Shown here piece after piece: positions 61,461 to 64,000 of a stretch of DNA of 64,000 nt; the first letter of the stretch is position 1; each line of letters opens with the position of its first letter. Origin of the DNA: Sapria himalayana (lineage: Eukaryota; Streptophyta; Magnoliopsida; Malpighiales; Rafflesiaceae); assembly GCA_029783825.1 (NCBI GenBank), contig JAREIK010005380.1, positions 1 to 64,000 of the forward strand, given 5' to 3'. A program made the position numbers and the translations under genes. The notes beneath the pieces are model-generated. The model saw nothing but the letters and a program-made list of their open reading frames with translations. It was not told where the DNA came from and ran no database searches.

Positions 61461-62033
61461 TGTTGTATATGTAATTTGTTTTTATTAAATAATCTGTTTG
61501 TATAACCAAATGTCTTTTCTGTTTTAATATTTTCATGTAAGCAGGAAAGGAAATATTAAAAAGCCCAGGGATGCAGCAGTAGCACAATAACGGAGGTCCC
61601 GTTGTCCGGTCAGCGGGCTGAAATTTTTAGAGCATAGCCTGGCCCGTTTCATGATCTGACCCGCTTCGGTTAAATGAACCGGATGTTTATTTTTCATATA
61701 AAATGATTTGTATTTTATTTTTCGGGCGGCTGTTTTTGACCTGGTTGAACTGTTCATCATCTCTTCTCCTCTCTTTCTGCGTGATTTCACGACTGCTCTG
61801 TGCTGCATACTGTAAGACGTTCTGTTTTGGTTTTAATCTGTAACTCATAAGCGTTTTCTAGTGGAGGTAGCTAGTCGTACTGAGCGACTAGCGAACCACG
61901 TTATTTCCTGTGTTGATTTCTCGTTTTGATTATGTCGTGGATGCTTGTGGATTGGGATATATATTGCTTGTTTCTGTATTTTCGGTTGTTTCTGTTTTTA
62001 AACTCACTACCGTGGAAGCGCAATTACCCAACA
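61461..62033 (+). mobile_element. Solo LTR, copy 2
   Basis: 573 bp, same family as 59,762-60,340, starting TGTTGTATATG and ending TTACCCAACA. It is flanked by a different 5-bp duplication, GTAAT (61,456-61,460 and 62,034-62,038), which shows an independent insertion rather than one element with two LTRs. It contains a GC-richer core (about 61,560-61,680) and a perfect 8-base stem (GCTAGTCG...CGACTAGC, 61,870-61,892), one base changed in copy 1. Confidence 0.9.
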
Positions 62034-62089
62034 GTAATGGTCAAAACACATAATATTTGACTTGTAAACTATTGGCCTCCTCCACTTCA

Positions 62090-62700
62090 TAAATGAGATT
62101 AAAATTTAACATTTGTTGTGGTTACAAAATAATGATTCCTGTCATTCCTTTTGCCTTCTCCACTTGAGCTTTCAACTTTTAAAAAAATTCTTACAACTTT
62201 GCCTCCATCACCATAATTTTGTTCAACTCCAACACTCCAGCTTGCTCTCTCCAAAGACATGATATTAAAAGATTGGTAGTTATTAACTACCAATCTTTGA
62301 ATAATATGCTTTCTTGGGTAATATGTTCATAATTGACCCACCTAAAGATACATAAATGATATTCTTTATCATGTAATTCAGCCCATTGTAGAATATTTGA
62401 GCTTGAAACCACAACTCAAATTCTTATTAATGGTATTTCTTCAATAATTTTTTAAATTAGTCTCAAGCATCATATAAAATCTATATCTCCTCCTAACTCT
62501 ATTTAACTCTATTTATTAAGGGTATTCCTAATTCATATCATAAAACTTGATAGTATCCAGACTAATTCTATTTATTTTAACTATATCATAAAACTCTAAG
62601 AACATTATGACATGTCTATTTAGATCTTCTAATATCCTCGCACAATATTGATATTATTGAATCATTGCGACCACACTTGGCTTTGAATAGAATAATTCCA
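62090..62700 (-). pseudogene. Ty3/gypsy gag remnant (third copy)
   Basis: Minus-strand match to 47.41-48.0 kb and 15.12-15.96 kb. The downstream end reads SLERASWSVGVE (about 62,220-62,260), corresponding to the passage after the gag domain. The middle, including the WDELVQ block of the other copies, is deleted near 62,490-62,530. Confidence 0.6.
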
Positions 62701-62830
62701 TAAAATTATAATTTTAACGGATTATGTTGAATAATATTAAAACTGGTTAATTTTCTATAAATATAAGAAATGGTAAAATTGTGGAGTATGAGTGAGAGCA
62801 AAAAGTTATGCAAAATCATAGCATTCATCA

Positions 62831-64000
62831 TGATATGGCTTTATTACACATAGTGAAATTATATGGTAGTTTCGATATCAATTCTTGGCCAAAACTCTAA
62901 AAAATAATCTTGATAATATTTGTATGTCATGATTCTGTTGTTTTATTGATGTAATTATGTACTATAAAAATATTCTCTATGAATGCATAATTTTTTTGAA
63001 GTTGTAGCCACACTATCTAAGTGATGTTTTTATGACTATAATGTTAATTTTAGATCATAATAACCAAGTATTCAACATTTACTAAAATCCATGACATCCT
63101 ATAGTGTCATAACTTTCTCATTATAAAATCATAAATATTAAAGATTATGCCATGGATTTTCTCAAACACCTTGATTTTGACTATAAATAGTTTCAAAGAA
63201 TATTTACTCTGGTCATTTCCAAAACTACTACTATTTCTAGAATCACAACTCTTCTCTAGAGAATATGCTTAAGTCACGGTCATTCAAAATACCTTGAGTT
63301 TGGGCTATAGAATCAAAATATATAAGCCAAAATCTTTCAAGTACTATGACTTTATATTACAAGTAGAAAATCTTGAGTCATTATCAATTTCAATGTCATA
63401 ACTTCATGTCATAAAAAACAAATAGACGAGCCATAATTATTATCAACACTACTACTAAAAGTATTAAATGGATCGTGTCATGCCGACATGACTTTAAAAA
63501 TGGTAGCTCAACTTGATCCATTGACATGTCTTTTTGGCCGGATCGTGCCTTAAAATGTTGGGCCTAACCAAGCAAGCATGGTTCATTCTAGACTAGCATA
63601 TTTCACCAGTTGAGCTAAAATTGGCCTATACAAGCTTTTGTAGAGTCATGCTATAACGTGCCTCTCATGCCATGAACTTTGACTCGATATGGCCGAAGGC
63701 ATCTGACGGGCTTGCCTATGGCACGATCAAGCATGGCTCTAAATTAGGCTATGCCATGGCACACAATTTGGTCGTGTCATGTCTTGTTTCATGATCAGGC
63801 AGCCTGGACCTAGTTGCCAACTATTGCCATGGAAATGTAATACAAGAAAGTCTAAATCCATGCAACTCGTAAGCATTATAACTGTGCTACAAAAAGGAAC
63901 GGCTAAAGTCACTTGTCTTACCCAATCCTAACATTTATCATAATTAGAATAACAATTTACTTAATATTAATACAATCCAATAAGATCTATATACAGACAA
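62831..64000 (-). repeat. LTR-like block, short form, runs off the window
   Basis: Left terminus TGATATGGCTTTATT. Matches 15,958-17,140 and shares its internal deletion relative to 48,134-50,414 (junction near 63,910). The CATGCC/GGCATG word cluster lies at 63,470-63,800. Confidence 0.65.

Larger units (their letters stand above)
53090..64000. repeat. Large tandem repeat unit, second copy, runs off the window
   Basis: Begins with the same AT-rich entry (about 53,090-53,200) as 39,660-39,820 and follows the same order of blocks. The window ends inside its second LTR-like block. Confidence 0.7.

Noticed and set aside
61533..61808. 91-codon minus-strand frame inside the second solo LTR
   Set aside because: The sister LTR at 59,762-60,340 does not keep it open; LTRs are not expected to code here.
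59762..62033. Reading the two 575-bp copies as the LTR pair of a single short element
   Set aside because: Each copy has its own distinct 5-bp target duplication and the sequence between them is collinear with the sister gypsy relic, so they are separate solo LTRs.

Overview
This looks like a nuclear segment of a flowering plant, from a very AT-rich, repeat-dominated region. The evidence is a Ty1/copia element with the plant initiator-Met primer-binding motif, Ty3/gypsy gag-protease remnants, a PIF/Harbinger-type Myb/NAM-associated ORF, a pentatricopeptide-repeat (PPR) pseudogene and plant-style tRNA-derived SINE units. I see no intact host gene, no rRNA or tRNA gene, no CRISPR array and no bacterial-style operon. 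Every recognisable coding stretch is a transposon gene or a broken gene copy. Homologies were read by eye from translations and motif matches, so boundaries marked approximate are approximate.

Layout. 1-6.5 kb holds an inverted copy of a dispersed block (matching 42.6-45.0 kb reversed), a stretch inverted relative to 25.9-27.3 kb, and the 3' tail plus LTR of an old copia element. 6.5-24.1 kb is a first run of the large repeat family: LTR-like block, a PIF/Harbinger element (8,263-10,764) with a GC-rich foldback MITE in its ORF1, a microsatellite-rich block (12.55-15.1 kb), a gypsy gag remnant, a short LTR-like block, and a second Harbinger copy split by a nearly complete copia element (18,580-23,605, TSD AAAGG). 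24.1-25.1 kb is an almost pure T/A tract of about 960 bp.

25.9-38.7 kb is a mosaic. It holds a degenerate pogo/CENP-B-like DNA transposon with TIRs and TA target duplication (28,926-30,228), a minus-strand copia remnant, a tandem trimer of a tRNA-related SINE, and a minus-strand PPR pseudogene (36.2-38.0 kb).

38.8-64.0 kb is a tandem array of a roughly 13.4-kb unit. One unit runs about 39.66-53.06 kb; the next starts about 53.09 kb and leaves the window. Each unit carries a microsatellite block, an LTR-like block, a minus-strand gypsy gag-protease remnant without recognisable reverse transcriptase or integrase, a second LTR-like block and, in the first unit, a Harbinger remnant with the same MITE insertion. 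In the second unit two solo LTRs of another family (59,762-60,340 and 61,461-62,033, each with its own 5-bp target duplication) interrupt the gypsy remnant.

The nesting gives a relative order: gypsy and Harbinger insertions, then the MITE, then duplication of the large unit, then the solo LTR and copia insertions. No working pathway is encoded here. The interest lies in the nested repeats and the several elements whose ends can be defined exactly.
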